Part shown: positions 46,769-55,209 of the stretch, piece after piece
How the letters are laid out: each line of letters starts with the position of its first letter
How positions within the stretch are numbered: position 1 is the first letter of the stretch
Assembly (NCBI GenBank): GCA_963712595.1
Contig: CAVQIM010000001.1
Coordinates: 682,001 to 746,000 of the forward strand
Direction of reading: 5' to 3'
Length of the DNA stretch: 64,000 nucleotides
Source of the DNA: VRUE01 sp963712595
GTDB taxonomy: Bacteria; Actinomycetota; Thermoleophilia; Solirubrobacterales; 70-9
The notes under the pieces: model-generated
Seen by the model: only the letters and a program-made list of their open reading frames with translations
The model's database searches: none
Told to the model about the DNA's origin: nothing
Translations under genes and position numbers: made by a program

Positions 46769-49700
46769 TCAACGCCGTGAATCATCATGCGGGAGGTGCT
46801 CGGCAAGCACATCGAAGTGGCGCTGGCGCATCCAGGCCTCGCGGTCGCCGATCACGTACAGCCGGCGCTTGGCCCTGCTAACGGCGACGTTCAGCAGATT
46901 GGGCCTTTCCGCCGCCCACACACGCGCACCCTCGCTGGCAGGGTCTGAGCCGAGCACGAGGATCACGACGTCGGCCTCCTTGCCCTGCGCGGTGTGGATG
47001 GTTCCCGCCCTCAGCCCCGGATATGTTCCGATGCGTTCCCTCAGCGGCCGAGCGACATCTCGGAACGGCGCGATCGCCATTGCCTGCGAGAAGTCGAATC
47101 CGATTTCGCTGAGGTGGGTGAGGATCCGGTCGACCTCGTCCCCCTCGGCGGGAATCCAGTGACCGTGCGAGGTCTCCGAGCGAACGTCTATCCACTTGCT
47201 CTGCGGAAGCGTCGGATAGCTGCTGGCGAAGGCTTGGGCGAGCGTGGGGTCGGTTGCCTCGACCATCAGCCCGCCGTAGGCAATCTCGTTGGAGATGTCG
47301 AACATGGGCCGATCGCAGCGGCGATGGACCGCGAGCGGGGCGCCGACCCATCGCCGCCCCTCGGCTCCCGGCAACGCGGTGCCGAGACGGTTGAGGCGGT
47401 CGGCGAGGCCCTGAACCGAGCCGCGTCCCGTCAGCCACTCCTCCCCCACGCCGTAGTGGGTGCGGATCGCCTGCTCGACCTCAAAGGGGATGGTCGTGAT
47501 CGGTTCCAGTTGCAGCGGGTCACCAACGATCACAGCGCGCTGCGAGCGCCACAACGCCCCGACCGCGTTCTGCGGAGTTGCTTGTCCGGCCTCGTCGACG
47601 AGCAGCCAGCCGAGCGCCTCCGCGGCGAGCGGCCCAAACAAGCGTGAGACCGAGGCAAACGTTGTCGAGACCACTGGAACCAGCAGGCAGAGCGCCTGCC
47701 ATGCGGCGAGCGCCGTCTCGGCAGAAAGGTCCCGCGGGGCGTTTCCGGTGAGGATCTCCATCGCCCCGTCGAGGCTTTCGCGCATGGGTTGGGCGGCGTG
47801 GACTAGGAACGCTTTGTGCAACGCAAGCGCAGCCAGAAACAGCTCGCTGCGAGCCTCATTCCACTCGGCATCGCTCCACGGCGCCCGCAGCTCTCGCGTC
47901 TCGCGATTTTCGAACCACTTGCCGTCAGGCAGCGAGGCGCCGGGCTGCTCGCGGTAGTCCGAAACAACCTCCCGACACTCCTCCCGCTCGCGCTCGGCTA
48001 CGAAAACAGCCGCTTTAGCTTCGGCGAGAACCTGCGCCTCTTCCTCGAGCAAGCGCGACTCTTCGCGGCCCTCGCTCAACCGCGCATCAAGCTTGGCGAC
48101 CTCGCCGGCAAGCCGGCGGTCATGGTTGCGCCACTCGGCCCGCGCCCACAGCCTGAACACCGACGGGCGAAGACGGCGCAACTCCTCTCGCTCTCGCATC
48201 CGTCGCTCGCGTTCCTCCTCGTGCGTTCGCAGCTTGTCTTTGAGCTGCTCGTGACTTTGGCGCGAAGCCTCGACTTTTTCGTTTGCCACCCGCTCGGCCT
48301 CGCGCGCTATCTCGATCTCCGATTCCAACTCTCCGAGGCGATCGAGCTGCGAGCGAGTGCGCAAGCGCTCATCGCGAATCGCCACCGCACGATGGCGGGC
48401 CCGCTGAAAAGACGCCACGGCATCGGCCCACGAGGGTCCCTCGTGACTTCTCTCCCACCTCTTGAGGAGATCGCGCAATCCGGTCGGCGGCGGCGGGCGA
48501 TCGTCATCGTCGCTCCGTTCGGTCCACCAGACAGCATTGACGAACCCCTTTCGGTTGCTGCTGTTGCCGAGTCGGGCGGCGACCAGGCCCCACGCCGTAG
48601 TTTCAGCCTTCCCCCGAGCGCCGCGCTTGTCTTGCCCTGCGCGCATCGCGCGCTCGGCGAGCGCCGGAAAGTAGTCGATGGCCTGGGCAGACTCGCGCCA
48701 AGCCTCGTCGACTGCCTTGTCGGATGGAATCTCGAGGGTGACGTTCTCGACCGCGCCGTTGTTACTCGAGGCCACGACGAGCTCGAACCCGGTGAGCTCC
48801 GGTCGCAGGCGATGGATGGTGCGCTGGTAGCGCGTCGTCTTCCAACGCTCAGGCTCCTCCAGGAATGCGTTAGAAGGGTGTGGCAGCGCCGCCAGCCGCT
48901 CCGCTCGTTCAGTAACGAGCGCCGCGACCAGATCACGCAACATGGTCGTCTTCCCCGTCCCCGGCGGTCCGTTCACCGCAAAGAGCTGACCGGTTGCACC
49001 TTGCATCGCCACCGCCTCGTTGACGGCGAGCTGCTGTCCGAGCGCAAGCGGGTGATCGGGGCTAGCGGCCCAACGGCCGAGGGGGACGTGCTCGGGACCG
49101 GTTGCGGACCGGACCTCGTCCAGCCGGGTCCGCACGTCGACCCGATTGCCGGTCTCCAAATCTGCGGTCGGTCTCAGATAGTCCCGCAGCGCCAATCCGA
49201 CCTCCCCTCGGGCAGCGGAATCCGCCACGCGAGCGAGGTCATCGGCGATGAAGCTGTTAAGGAAGTCGTGATCGACGACCTCAGCGCTCCGCCGCGCGAC
49301 GCTCTCACTGCGGACCCGGATGCCCTCGACGCCGAGCCCCTCGGCGACTCCGAGAACGGCGCTGGCTGCGGCAAGGCACTCCGCGAGGGCTGCCCAATCG
49401 AGCACCACGGGATCGCGCTGCTCGTCCTCTCCACCGAGAAACATTTCCTCGAGCCGCAGGGCGAAGGCGGTTTCGAGGTCGCCGAATCCATTGAGCCAGT
49501 CGACATCGGTGGGACCGGGATCGAGCGCCCGCGCCGTTGCCCACGCACAGGCCGAGAGCACCGCGGAGCCCTCCAGCATGATCCCCTCGTCGGAAACCGC
49601 AAAGGCGAGCAACGCGCTGGAGCCCGACGGGCGCTCATCGAAACTGTCGGTCGGAGCGGGAAAGACATCCTTCAGCGCCCCGAAGACGTTTTCGCGCGGG

Positions 49701-49954
49701 TAGATCCCGACGTAGACAATGTGGCGCCAGGTTTTCTCCTTCGTCAACCGCTGCCGGCGAAGCGGATGGTCCCGCTCCCACGGCAGTGGCTGATTCGGTT
49801 CGATCTCGAACACCCACTGAGATGGGCGAACCTCCGGGATCGCCGGCGGGCTGAACATCTCCACGGCTCGCCAGAACTCGATCACCTTCCCCTGCACGGG
49901 CCCGACGATAGCTGGGCCTCGAGGGCCAGGCACACGCCAGACCGGTGAGGCCAC
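46769..49954 (-). CDS. Large SF1 (UPF1/DNA2-type) helicase with central coiled coil
   Basis: The gene is open from GTG 49954 (1061 codons); FWRAVEMFSPPAIP near residue 27 looks family-conserved, so the start is upstream of it. Order: an N-terminal unrecognised domain (1-290), Walker A GPPGTGKTT (329-337), then a long Arg/Glu-rich coiled coil (about 530-690) inserted in the helicase core, Walker B LLVDEAGQATPQNAV, GDPLQLEP, and C-terminal NVAVSRAKRRLYVIGD. Lone helicases of this shape occur in phage-defence islands, some fused to PLD nucleases (Mokosh); no HxK-D nuclease motif is seen here. Its role in defence is an inference from location. Confidence 0.82.
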   Translation of the reverse strand: MASPVWRVPGPRGPAIVGPVQGKVIEFWRAVEMFSPPAIPEVRPSQWVFEIEPNQPLPWERDHPLRRQRLTKEKTWRHIVYVGIYPRENVFGALKDVFPAPTDSFDERPSGSSALLAFAVSDEGIMLEGSAVLSACAWATARALDPGPTDVDWLNGFGDLETAFALRLEEMFLGGEDEQRDPVVLDWAALAECLAAASAVLGVAEGLGVEGIRVRSESVARRSAEVVDHDFLNSFIADDLARVADSAARGEVGLALRDYLRPTADLETGNRVDVRTRLDEVRSATGPEHVPLGRWAASPDHPLALGQQLAVNEAVAMQGATGQLFAVNGPPGTGKTTMLRDLVAALVTERAERLAALPHPSNAFLEEPERWKTTRYQRTIHRLRPELTGFELVVASSNNGAVENVTLEIPSDKAVDEAWRESAQAIDYFPALAERAMRAGQDKRGARGKAETTAWGLVAARLGNSSNRKGFVNAVWWTERSDDDDRPPPPTGLRDLLKRWERSHEGPSWADAVASFQRARHRAVAIRDERLRTRSQLDRLGELESEIEIAREAERVANEKVEASRQSHEQLKDKLRTHEEERERRMREREELRRLRPSVFRLWARAEWRNHDRRLAGEVAKLDARLSEGREESRLLEEEAQVLAEAKAAVFVAEREREECREVVSDYREQPGASLPDGKWFENRETRELRAPWSDAEWNEARSELFLAALALHKAFLVHAAQPMRESLDGAMEILTGNAPRDLSAETALAAWQALCLLVPVVSTTFASVSRLFGPLAAEALGWLLVDEAGQATPQNAVGALWRSQRAVIVGDPLQLEPITTIPFEVEQAIRTHYGVGEEWLTGRGSVQGLADRLNRLGTALPGAEGRRWVGAPLAVHRRCDRPMFDISNEIAYGGLMVEATDPTLAQAFASSYPTLPQSKWIDVRSETSHGHWIPAEGDEVDRILTHLSEIGFDFSQAMAIAPFRDVARPLRERIGTYPGLRAGTIHTAQGKEADVVILVLGSDPASEGARVWAAERPNLLNVAVSRAKRRLYVIGDREAWMRQRHFDVLAEHLPHDDSRR

Positions 49955-50081
49955 GGACCTTTTGCGGACCTCAAGATCGGTAACTGCGTAACTTCAGAGT
50001 TCCTCAGGGCACATGAGAGCGCTGAATGGAACTGAAAACGCCCCAACCCCTAGGCTGAGGGCCTGTGTCCCTAACGGGACG

Positions 50082-50109
50082 TGATGGTTCGACTCCATTC
50101 AGCCGCACT
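50082..50109 (+). repeat. att site, distal side (attR)
   Basis: This is an exact copy of 36274-36301. Similarity to tRNA-Leu extends left to about 50058 with changes: the anticodon loop CTGAGGG and a re-paired variable arm GTCCC/GGGAC. The left part must come from the element. Confidence 0.92.
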
Positions 50110-50167
50110 CGGAAGCCCGCGAGGCCGGGCCGGGAGGCCGACATGGCTTCCCGGCCCGGCCTCGCGC

Positions 50168-50401
50168 TCAGGTTCCGCGCGGGTGCGGTGCGTGGCCCCC
50201 GATGTGGAAGCTGTCGAGCAGCCTTGGGATCGAGAGCAGCCCACAGGCGCCGAGGACCGTGTAGACGACGTCGGTCAGCGTGCCGCTGCCAAACACGTCG
50301 GCGATCACGTTGGTGTCGAAGAGACCAACCATTCCCCAGTTCAGCGCACCCAGCACCATTAGCAGCAGGGCGACGGGCTCACAACGCCTGATCATCTCCA
50401 T
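50168..50401 (-). CDS. DUF378 family small membrane protein
   Basis: The protein has 77 residues with two membrane segments. VALLLMVLGALNWGMVGLFDTNVIADVFG and VVYTVLGACGLLSIPRLLDSF match DUF378, in which GxxNWGLxG is the hallmark. Function unknown. It is the first chromosomal gene after the island's right end. Confidence 0.85.
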   Translation of the reverse strand: MEMIRRCEPVALLLMVLGALNWGMVGLFDTNVIADVFGSGTLTDVVYTVLGACGLLSIPRLLDSFHIGGHAPHPRGT

Positions 50402-50770
50402 CTCTTCCTCCTCGGAGATTATGCGGATAGTTACAAAGTTGATTAACCCATCTGTTCGGGCCCGTTACAGCTCACCCGCCCGAGAACATTCAGCGCACTC
50501 GGAGCCCGCAAATCAAGGTCTTCGCGTTTTGGAGCATCGATTCCAGGGCCTGTCAGTGGAGTCGCACGCAGTCGGTGCGCAGCCAACACCTTCTACCTCA
50601 AGCCCGTAACCATCCTCCCGAGGCGCTTTTCGGCAGGCCGTCGACATACTCCGATCTGGTTGAAAAAAGTGTGAATGTTAGAAACAAAGTTGTCTTTTCA
50701 ATAGACTACCGCCGCAATCAGCGGCCGTGAGCGAGCCCTAATCGGCAGCCCACTTCTCGGCCGAGACACA
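50402..50770. other. Intergenic region without a visible gene
   Basis: The 369 bp become A/T-rich toward 50650-50710. The right end should hold the promoter of the gene at 50771. I see no RNA gene or clear repeat. Confidence 0.4.
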
Positions 50771-52060
50771 ATGGCCGAATCGCTTTCACAAATCGAAGAA
50801 AATGGCGAGAGGCTCCTTCTTGCCCTTTACACCCAGAACCGCTGGATCACTCGCACGGTTGACCGAGTTGCCTTCGTCGATCGCAACACCGTGCGACGGC
50901 GCATCGTTCGCCACTTCACCAAGCCTCCAGATCTTCTTGCGCAACCACGAATCAACGGAAAGCTCATCCTCCCTGTCTTCGCGCTGCGCAAGAAGAGCTT
51001 TATCTCCTGCGACCTGCGAGATGCCGGCGACCGCCGACTTGCACTTCGTCCCATCGAGGAGCGGTGGGAACTCACCTTCCAGGCTCTGATGTCCGTCATA
51101 CGGATAGCCGATCCAGTCAGTTCCAAAGATCCCCGCTTGCAGCAACTAGCTCGCGAACTCGTCACTCGTCAGCATGCAATTGAGGAGCGAAAACAGCTCC
51201 TCGAATATGGAAGGGCTCTCAAAGATCGCGCTCCGGCGGTAGCTGCCCTAGTCCAAACGCAAGCGTTTCGTGATCTAACGGGCTACCTCTCGCGCAATTA
51301 CCTCGTCTTTGTAGATGTTGATGTGGGAACCAGCTCTCACATCATCAGCTACGTTGTCGACCAGCGAATACCGGATCGCACCGAGGACTTCGAGGGTGCC
51401 CAGATGGCTCACCCCCCACGCCGACGCATTCGCAAGAAGCTAGGTCTCGTACCACACCAATATTTCCATCCATGGACCATCAGCGGTGCTGGCTCGAATC
51501 ATCTAGAGATCAAAGCACCTGACGGCGTCGAGATCGGCCGACGCAAGCTACAGCTTCCAAATCGCCACGCAATCCGAACGATGGGTACGTCAACCCGACA
51601 CGCCCGCTTCCTTGCGCCGCGAACCGTCACGCCCGGGGAGGGGTATGCACGGATCGACATCATGCCCGGCGCAGGCGTCATGCGCCGGGCAGGGCCGTCC
51701 GTCCTCTTTTTTCTTGCGCTACTACTGGGTTTCGTCGCGATAACCAACGTCAAGGCAGGCCCGGGGGCGGCTCTTCTGCTCGCCCTGCCAAGCCTTACGG
51801 CCTTCATCGCCGCTCGCCCAAGCGAGCATCCTTATGTCACTAGTGTGGTTCTCTGGGTGCGAATCATGACCCTGTCGCCGATTCCACTGGCCGCCCTAAG
51901 CACTGCTGTGCTGTTGGCTGGCTGGCCTCGCTGGACACTTACTCCGTTTATCGCCAGTGCGCTGGTCATCGGAGTGATTCTTGCGGTGGGTGAGCGCAGA
52001 CTTCGTGAGCGCACCAACTACTTTGAGGTCGTGCTGGACGACCTCACGCGAGTTGCTTGA
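50771..52060 (+). CDS. Unknown protein with C-terminal membrane domain
   Basis: The protein has 429 residues. The soluble N-terminal two thirds have no recognised motif; the region RTVDRVAFVDRNTVRRRIVRHF could be helix-turn-helix-like. Residues about 310-410 hold three or four membrane helices (VLFFLALLLGFVAIT, LSPIPLAALSTAVLLAG, ALVIGVILAVG). A/T content is higher than in neighbouring genes, suggesting transfer. It starts a co-oriented group of three unrecognised genes. Confidence 0.6.
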   Translation: MAESLSQIEENGERLLLALYTQNRWITRTVDRVAFVDRNTVRRRIVRHFTKPPDLLAQPRINGKLILPVFALRKKSFISCDLRDAGDRRLALRPIEERWELTFQALMSVIRIADPVSSKDPRLQQLARELVTRQHAIEERKQLLEYGRALKDRAPAVAALVQTQAFRDLTGYLSRNYLVFVDVDVGTSSHIISYVVDQRIPDRTEDFEGAQMAHPPRRRIRKKLGLVPHQYFHPWTISGAGSNHLEIKAPDGVEIGRRKLQLPNRHAIRTMGTSTRHARFLAPRTVTPGEGYARIDIMPGAGVMRRAGPSVLFFLALLLGFVAITNVKAGPGAALLLALPSLTAFIAARPSEHPYVTSVVLWVRIMTLSPIPLAALSTAVLLAGWPRWTLTPFIASALVIGVILAVGERRLRERTNYFEVVLDDLTRVA

Positions 52061-52081
52061 AATTTCAAACTCTCTGGGGGC

Positions 52082-52321
52082 ATGATGGCCATAAAAAATG
52101 ACGGGGAGCCAGGTATGCCACCCATAGCCGAAACACGCGATGTATCTCTCCGTTCAGCAACGGCGCCGCCCCGCTCGTTGTGGGCAGAGCAGAAGGGCGC
52201 GGACTTTTTCCTGCCGCCAGCACTGACTATCGACACGATCGCATATCTCGATCTCGAGCCAGATCCCCTTCCAGCGCTACTCCATCGATTCGGCCTGCGT
52301 TCCGCCAACCCAGAGGCTTAA
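52082..52321 (+). CDS. Small unknown protein
   Basis: The protein has up to 79 residues from ATG 52082, or 78 from 52085, with TGGGGG just upstream and 21 bp after the previous gene. There is no signal peptide, membrane segment or known motif. The reading frame is weakly supported; the ribosome site and spacing are the main evidence. Confidence 0.4.
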   Translation: MMAIKNDGEPGMPPIAETRDVSLRSATAPPRSLWAEQKGADFFLPPALTIDTIAYLDLEPDPLPALLHRFGLRSANPEA

Positions 52322-52389
52322 CACCGGATCTATTTCGCAAATGACCATCTTGAGAGAGTGGAACGCTTCATGAAGGGGTGGAGGTACCG

Positions 52390-52836
52390 ATGATCGCAAC
52401 GGTAACTCTCCCCGTTTGGCTTGCTCTCCTAGCTGCTCTTGTCTGCGTTCTCTGCTTGTTCACTGCCCTGCGCTCCCTCGACGCCCTGCGAAAGGTAGAA
52501 GCAAAATGGAATCCGGGCGATGGCGTCGAGGAACTGATGCTGCTTGCCGAAGACACGCAGAAATGGCTCGAACTAGCGGATCGACTCAACGGAACCAAGG
52601 CTGCAGTGTTTGGAATCGTCGGCGTTCTCCTTGGCGCAGTCGGCGGACTCTCGGCCGATTGGGTCGCGCACGGAACTTGGTCCAGTGGCACGATGTTTCG
52701 GACCGCCGTGGTGCTGCTTGTGCTTGCCTTTGTTACGTCCGTCGCATTTTTTGCGGTCGCCAAGCTGAAGGTCGCTCCGCGCCTCAAGGGCGGTCATGAC
52801 CAGCGGACCGATTCCGCCCAACATCTCACGGGGTAA
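52390..52836 (+). CDS. Small membrane protein of unknown function
   Basis: ATG 52390 has GGAGG 5 bp upstream; GTG 52378 overlaps that site and is less likely. The protein has 148 residues: one N-terminal helix (LPVWLALLAALVCVLCLFTAL), a polar cytoplasmic segment of about 45 residues, then a helical hairpin (AAVFGIVGVLLGAVGGL, FRTAVVLLVLAFVTSVAFFAVA). It is probably co-transcribed with the two genes upstream. Family not recognised. The 256 bp after it (52837-53092) hold no gene I can support. Confidence 0.6.
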   Translation: MIATVTLPVWLALLAALVCVLCLFTALRSLDALRKVEAKWNPGDGVEELMLLAEDTQKWLELADRLNGTKAAVFGIVGVLLGAVGGLSADWVAHGTWSSGTMFRTAVVLLVLAFVTSVAFFAVAKLKVAPRLKGGHDQRTDSAQHLTG

Positions 52837-53092
52837 GGACCCCGCCGCGACATTCCACCTCCTTTGTGGGAGTCGGCGGTTTGCCTCGCAGCCGCCACGG
52901 TGACCCAAGCCGTCGGGTGGTCGCTTCCCACCGCCTCGCGGCTGGCGAAGTAGTCGTTGGCGGGTGCCGCGGCCGGCGGCAGCCACAAGAGGAGGCAACC
53001 CAGCCACCAGCGCTGCGCTCAGCCCGGCAACCGCTCCACAACCGCCCCTGATCACCGGGGCGAAATCCTACCCTGGCAGCGACCTCGGATCT

Positions 53093-53845
53093 TCAGCGCC
53101 GCCGACCGACCACCAAGTCGACCTTGGCGTTCTCCAGCAGCACGGTTCCGGGTTTCGGCCGCTGGCCGGTCACCCGGCCGCGCTTCGCTCGCCCGGCGGG
53201 CCTGCGGGTGATCTCGCCCACGCGACAGTGAGCTTTGACGAGCTGTCTCCGCGCGACCACCGGGCGCTTGCCGAGGAGATTCGGGACCACGCATTCGACC
53301 GGCGGCGGCATGACGATCTGGCCCTCGTACCAGCTGACGTCGATGCTGCCGTTGGACGGGTAGGGCGGGTTTGGCTGGCCGGGGGGCTGGATCGTGACCG
53401 CGCTGGCGCCAGGCTCGACGTAGCTCGGCTCCAACCCGTTGCCGCCGGCGGCCGCGAGGAGATGAACGCCTCCCCTGCTGACGAAGCTGGCGCCGCCTTT
53501 TGTACCCAGCTCCAAGGCCAACGTCTCCCCTGGCACGACCGCCAAGGTCGCCTCGATCCGACCGCCCCGGCCGCCGCTCGGGTCGTCGCCACCCATGACG
53601 GTGAACTTGGCCTCTCTTACTTCGGCCGGCACCGTCCAGCTCTCGATCGGGTTCTCCGCGGGGCTATCGCCGAGTTCGCCAGCGGAGCAGTAGATCCCAT
53701 GGGGGGCCGGCCCCGAGCAGCGGGAGAAGCAATCGGCGATCAGCGTGGCGCAATGACTCGACGCCGATGCGGCGAAATAGAGCGCCCCCAGCGTGCAGAT
53801 CGTCGCCGCGAGCAGGACAACCGACCTGCGCCCCCCAGCCTTCAC
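53093..53845 (-). CDS. Secreted or anchored protein with C-terminal PASTA domain
   Basis: The protein has 250 residues. An N-terminal signal anchor (RSVVLLAATICTLGALYFAAS) is followed by a Gly-rich beta domain (MGGDDPSGGRGGRIEATLAV) of unknown type. Residues from about 188 are a PASTA repeat: CVVPNLLGKRPVVARRQLVK, then GQRPKPGTVLLENAKVDLVV. PASTA domains bind peptidoglycan fragments in Ser/Thr kinases and PBPs; here no kinase is attached. Confidence 0.72.
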   Translation of the reverse strand: MKAGGRRSVVLLAATICTLGALYFAASASSHCATLIADCFSRCSGPAPHGIYCSAGELGDSPAENPIESWTVPAEVREAKFTVMGGDDPSGGRGGRIEATLAVVPGETLALELGTKGGASFVSRGGVHLLAAAGGNGLEPSYVEPGASAVTIQPPGQPNPPYPSNGSIDVSWYEGQIVMPPPVECVVPNLLGKRPVVARRQLVKAHCRVGEITRRPAGRAKRGRVTGQRPKPGTVLLENAKVDLVVGRRR

Positions 53846-53914
53846 TCCGACCCCCCTAGCCGCTTGGTCCGACCCAGACTACGTTCTGCTCCTGCGCTCC
53901 GCAACAACCGTCGC

Positions 53915-54361
53915 TCAGGCCGCGCAGCGCTCGCAGAGGCCGCGCAAGATCACGTCGTGGTCGGTGACCTCGAAGCTCATCTCGTTGGAGAGCTTGGCGA
54001 TGGCGCGCTCGAGGGAAGGGTCCTCGAAGGGGACCATGCGGCCGCAGTGGCGGCAGATCGCGTGATGATGATGCCCGCCATCGGGCTCAACCCGCTCGTA
54101 GCCGGCGACGCCCCGGCTTACCTCTAGCCGCTGCACCAGGCCGAGCTGCTCGAGCTGCTCCAGGGCGCGGTAGACGCTGGCCCGGCCGACCGCGGGCTTG
54201 CGCCGCCGCAGCTCGTCGTCCAGGTCCAGAGCGGTCACCGCGCAGTCGTGGCGAGCGAGCGCTTCGACCACGGCGTTGCGGGCACCGCCGCGCCGGTATC
54301 CCGCGCTGCTGAGGGCGGCAAGCGCGTGCTCCGCCCAGGCGCTGTCGGCCTTGGTTGGCAT
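53915..54361 (-). CDS. zur: Fur-family metalloregulator, probably Zur
   Basis: The protein has 148 residues. The winged helix has VTALDLDDELRRRKPAVGRASVYRAL; the dimer/metal part has GGHHHHAICRHCGRMVPFEDP and C-terminal LRGLCERCAA, giving two CxxC pairs for the structural zinc. It is the last gene of the zinc transport operon, 1 bp after the permease stop, so its target is most likely that operon through the site at 57708-57724. Fur is the alternative, but the transporter type favours Zur. Confidence 0.85.
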   Translation of the reverse strand: MPTKADSAWAEHALAALSSAGYRRGGARNAVVEALARHDCAVTALDLDDELRRRKPAVGRASVYRALEQLEQLGLVQRLEVSRGVAGYERVEPDGGHHHHAICRHCGRMVPFEDPSLERAIAKLSNEMSFEVTDHDVILRGLCERCAA

Positions 54362-54362
54362 C

Positions 54363-55205
54363 TCAGGCGATCGTAGCCTCCGCTCGAACCGGCGGCCGGC
54401 GGCGCGATGCGCGCCAACGTCCCGCTGGCAACGAGACCAGGTAGACGGCGACTATCGCCAGCGCCACCGAGGCGCCGCCGGCCGTCCCGGCGTAATAGGA
54501 GAGGTAGATGCCGGCGATGCCGGCGAGGGCCGCGAGGCTCGCGGCGAGCGCCATCATCGACGGCACACGATCGCTGAACTGGCGCGCCGCGGCGGACGGC
54601 CCGACGAAGACGGCGACGACGAGGAGGTTGCCGAGACCCTGAACCGCGACCACGATGCCCGCTCCGAGGAGGATCAACAGCGCCGCATCGACGAGCGTCG
54701 GCGAGACGCCGAGCGAACGCGAGGCAGCTCGGTCGAAGCCGGCGACCAGCAGGCCTCCGTGCAGGAGCCGGAGCGCAACGGCCACGAGCACGACGAGGCC
54801 GACCGCGATCGCCAGATCGGAATCGCTGACGCCGAAGACATCGCCGAAGAGCAGCGACTCGATCCCGGGCGGCGATCGCGGCGAGAGCGCCAGCAAGGCG
54901 CCGAGCCCGAACATCGTCGTCACCACCACCGCGACCGCGGCCTCCCTGCCGATCCCCGCGATCCTCGCGCTGAGGGCGATCGCGAGGGCGGCGACGACGA
55001 TCGCAGGGGTGGCGCCGAGCAGCAGCGGGACCCCGGCGATGGCGGCGAGGACGAGGCCCGGGAAGAGCGAGTGGGCCATCGACTCGGCCGCGTAGGAGAG
55101 GCCGTGGAGGACGACCCAGCAGCCGAGTGCCCCCCCGGCGACGCCGAGCAGCACGACCTCGAGGAGGGCGCGCTGCATGAAGGGCTGTTGCAGGGGCTCG
55201 AACAT
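54363..55205 (-). CDS. znuB: Zinc/manganese ABC transporter permease
   Basis: ATG 55205 (MFEPLQQPFMQRALLEVVLLG) is the conserved start; the longer frame begins inside the ATPase gene. The protein has 280 residues with eight or nine membrane helices of the ABC-3 family (SYAAESMAHSLFPGLVLAAIAG, NLLVVAVFVGPSAAARQ). It starts 4 bp after the ATPase gene. The operon has a second permease module fused to the binding protein, so the transporter may be a heterodimer of two permeases. Confidence 0.88.
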   Translation of the reverse strand: MFEPLQQPFMQRALLEVVLLGVAGGALGCWVVLHGLSYAAESMAHSLFPGLVLAAIAGVPLLLGATPAIVVAALAIALSARIAGIGREAAVAVVVTTMFGLGALLALSPRSPPGIESLLFGDVFGVSDSDLAIAVGLVVLVAVALRLLHGGLLVAGFDRAASRSLGVSPTLVDAALLILLGAGIVVAVQGLGNLLVVAVFVGPSAAARQFSDRVPSMMALAASLAALAGIAGIYLSYYAGTAGGASVALAIVAVYLVSLPAGRWRASRRRPPVRAEATIA

Positions 55206-55209
55206 CGCT

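Larger units (their letters stand above)
36274..50109. mobile_element. 13.8-kb genomic island integrated in tRNA-Leu, with defence-type cargo
   Basis: The element is bounded by identical 28-bp repeats (36274-36301 and 50082-50109) taken from the tRNA-Leu 3' end. A tyrosine integrase lies next to the tRNA-proximal end. Cargo: two toxin-antitoxin pairs, an unknown pair including a HEPN-like protein, an OLD nuclease/UvrD helicase pair, a second tyrosine recombinase and a large SF1 helicase. No phage structural, replication or conjugation genes are visible, so it is either a satellite-type island or needs other functions for transfer. Confidence 0.9.

Noticed and set aside
47816..49948. 710-codon plus-strand frame
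   Set aside because: It is antisense to the SF1 helicase, whose motifs are complete.
52964..54127. 387-codon plus-strand frame
   Set aside because: It is antisense to the PASTA protein and zur, both of which have clear domains.
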